The notes beneath the pieces were generated by a model that saw nothing but the letters and a program-made list of their open reading frames with translations, did not search any database and had not been told where the DNA came from. This document shows positions 5,138-5,501 of a DNA stretch of 5,501 bases, piece after piece; within the stretch, counting starts at the first letter, position 1; every line of letters begins with the position of its first letter. Source of the DNA: an uncultured Moraxella sp. (GTDB taxonomy: Bacteria; Pseudomonadota; Gammaproteobacteria; Pseudomonadales; Moraxellaceae); contig CAKAQU010000107.1 in assembly GCA_916720335.1 (NCBI GenBank), positions 1-5,501 of the forward strand, read 5' to 3'. A program made the translations under genes and the position numbers.

Positions 5138-5501
5138 ATGGCAATTGACGTAATTATTAACCAAAAACACCTACAAATTCAATTAAAACAGCTTGAAACC
5201 GTTTGGCATACTGTGGTTAATGGCTACAATCTAAGTCAAGCAGCTGCACTGCTACACACCAGCCAGTCCAGTCTATCCAAACAAATCGCCGCTTTAGAAA
5301 ATCAGCTCAAGGCGGACGTATTTACTCGACAAGGAAAGCGTTTGACAGGATTAACCGCCATTGGCAAATCACTACTGCCCCACATTGAAGCAATTTTTGC
5401 TGAAATTCGCACGATTGAAAATTTAAGTCTTGATTTTAATAACGCCAGTGAAGGCACGCTTACCGTTGCCACCACGCACACCCAGGCACGTTACGTTTTG
5501 C
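5138..5501 (+). CDS. cysB: CysB-type LysR-family transcriptional regulator, 5' part only
   Basis: The N-terminal 121 residues of a LysR-type regulator, cut by the right edge. CysB activates sulfate assimilation and cysteine biosynthesis genes in response to N- or O-acetylserine under sulfur limitation. The winged helix-turn-helix spans about residues 31-55, with NLSQAAALLHTSQ and the recognition helix SSLSKQIAALE. GKRLTGLTAIGK follows, then the linker helix. The end shows ATTHTQARY (111-119), a near-diagnostic CysB/Cbl signature in which T113 and T115 match the anion-binding Thr100 and Thr102 of E. coli CysB. Two oddities: about 13 extra N-terminal residues compared with E. coli CysB, and TSQSS where most relatives have TSQPG. 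The ATG is unambiguous: no other Met codon lies in the visible frame, an in-frame stop sits at 5111, and GGA lies 8 nt upstream. Cbl-like alternatives cannot be excluded without the C-terminal half. Confidence 0.88.
   Translation, partial: MAIDVIINQKHLQIQLKQLETVWHTVVNGYNLSQAAALLHTSQSSLSKQIAALENQLKADVFTRQGKRLTGLTAIGKSLLPHIEAIFAEIRTIENLSLDFNNASEGTLTVATTHTQARYVL

Overview
The window looks like chromosomal DNA from an AT-rich gammaproteobacterium. CysB, PrmC, MoeB and AmpG-type proteins occur together, and the low GC and Lys/Asn/Ile-rich proteins fit Moraxellaceae (a Moraxella-like organism) best. That placement is inference from gene content and composition, not from a database match.

Layout: four complete genes lie head to tail on the minus strand. 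In transcription order they are an AmpG-type MFS permease (4819 to 3284), the release-factor glutamine methyltransferase prmC (3274 to 2429), a MoeB/ThiF-type adenylyltransferase (2436 to 1651) and an ABC1/AarF/UbiB-family kinase-like protein (1601 to 270). The gaps are 9 nt, minus 8 nt (overlap) and 49 nt, and each of the last three genes has a Shine-Dalgarno sequence at good spacing, so the block reads as one operon. A divergent plus-strand gene at 5138 is the first third of a CysB-type LysR regulator and is cut by the right edge.

The 318-bp divergent spacer (4820-5137) holds a plausible promoter for each direction. It also holds a cluster of short direct and inverted repeats upstream of cysB that could be regulator binding sites. 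The left 269 bp carry no convincing gene. Positions 121-240 are extremely AT-rich (16 G/C in 120 by my count). Positions 1-125 look like the promoter and structured leader of another minus-strand gene whose start codon would lie just beyond the left edge: two tandem extended -10 motifs, a 9-bp inverted repeat closing a 45-nt loop, and an AGGAG ribosome binding site ending 9 nt from the edge.

Functionally the operon mixes housekeeping roles: peptidoglycan-fragment import, methylation of release factors, sulfur-carrier activation for molybdopterin or a related pathway, and an isoprenoid-quinone-associated kinase-like protein. The prmC-moeB pair is a known conserved pairing in gammaproteobacteria such as Pseudomonas, but prfA, which usually precedes prmC, is absent and an AmpG-type gene stands in its place. 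No mobile element, CRISPR array, rRNA or tRNA was seen. I found no clear new system; the most promising lead is the possible structured leader at the left edge.
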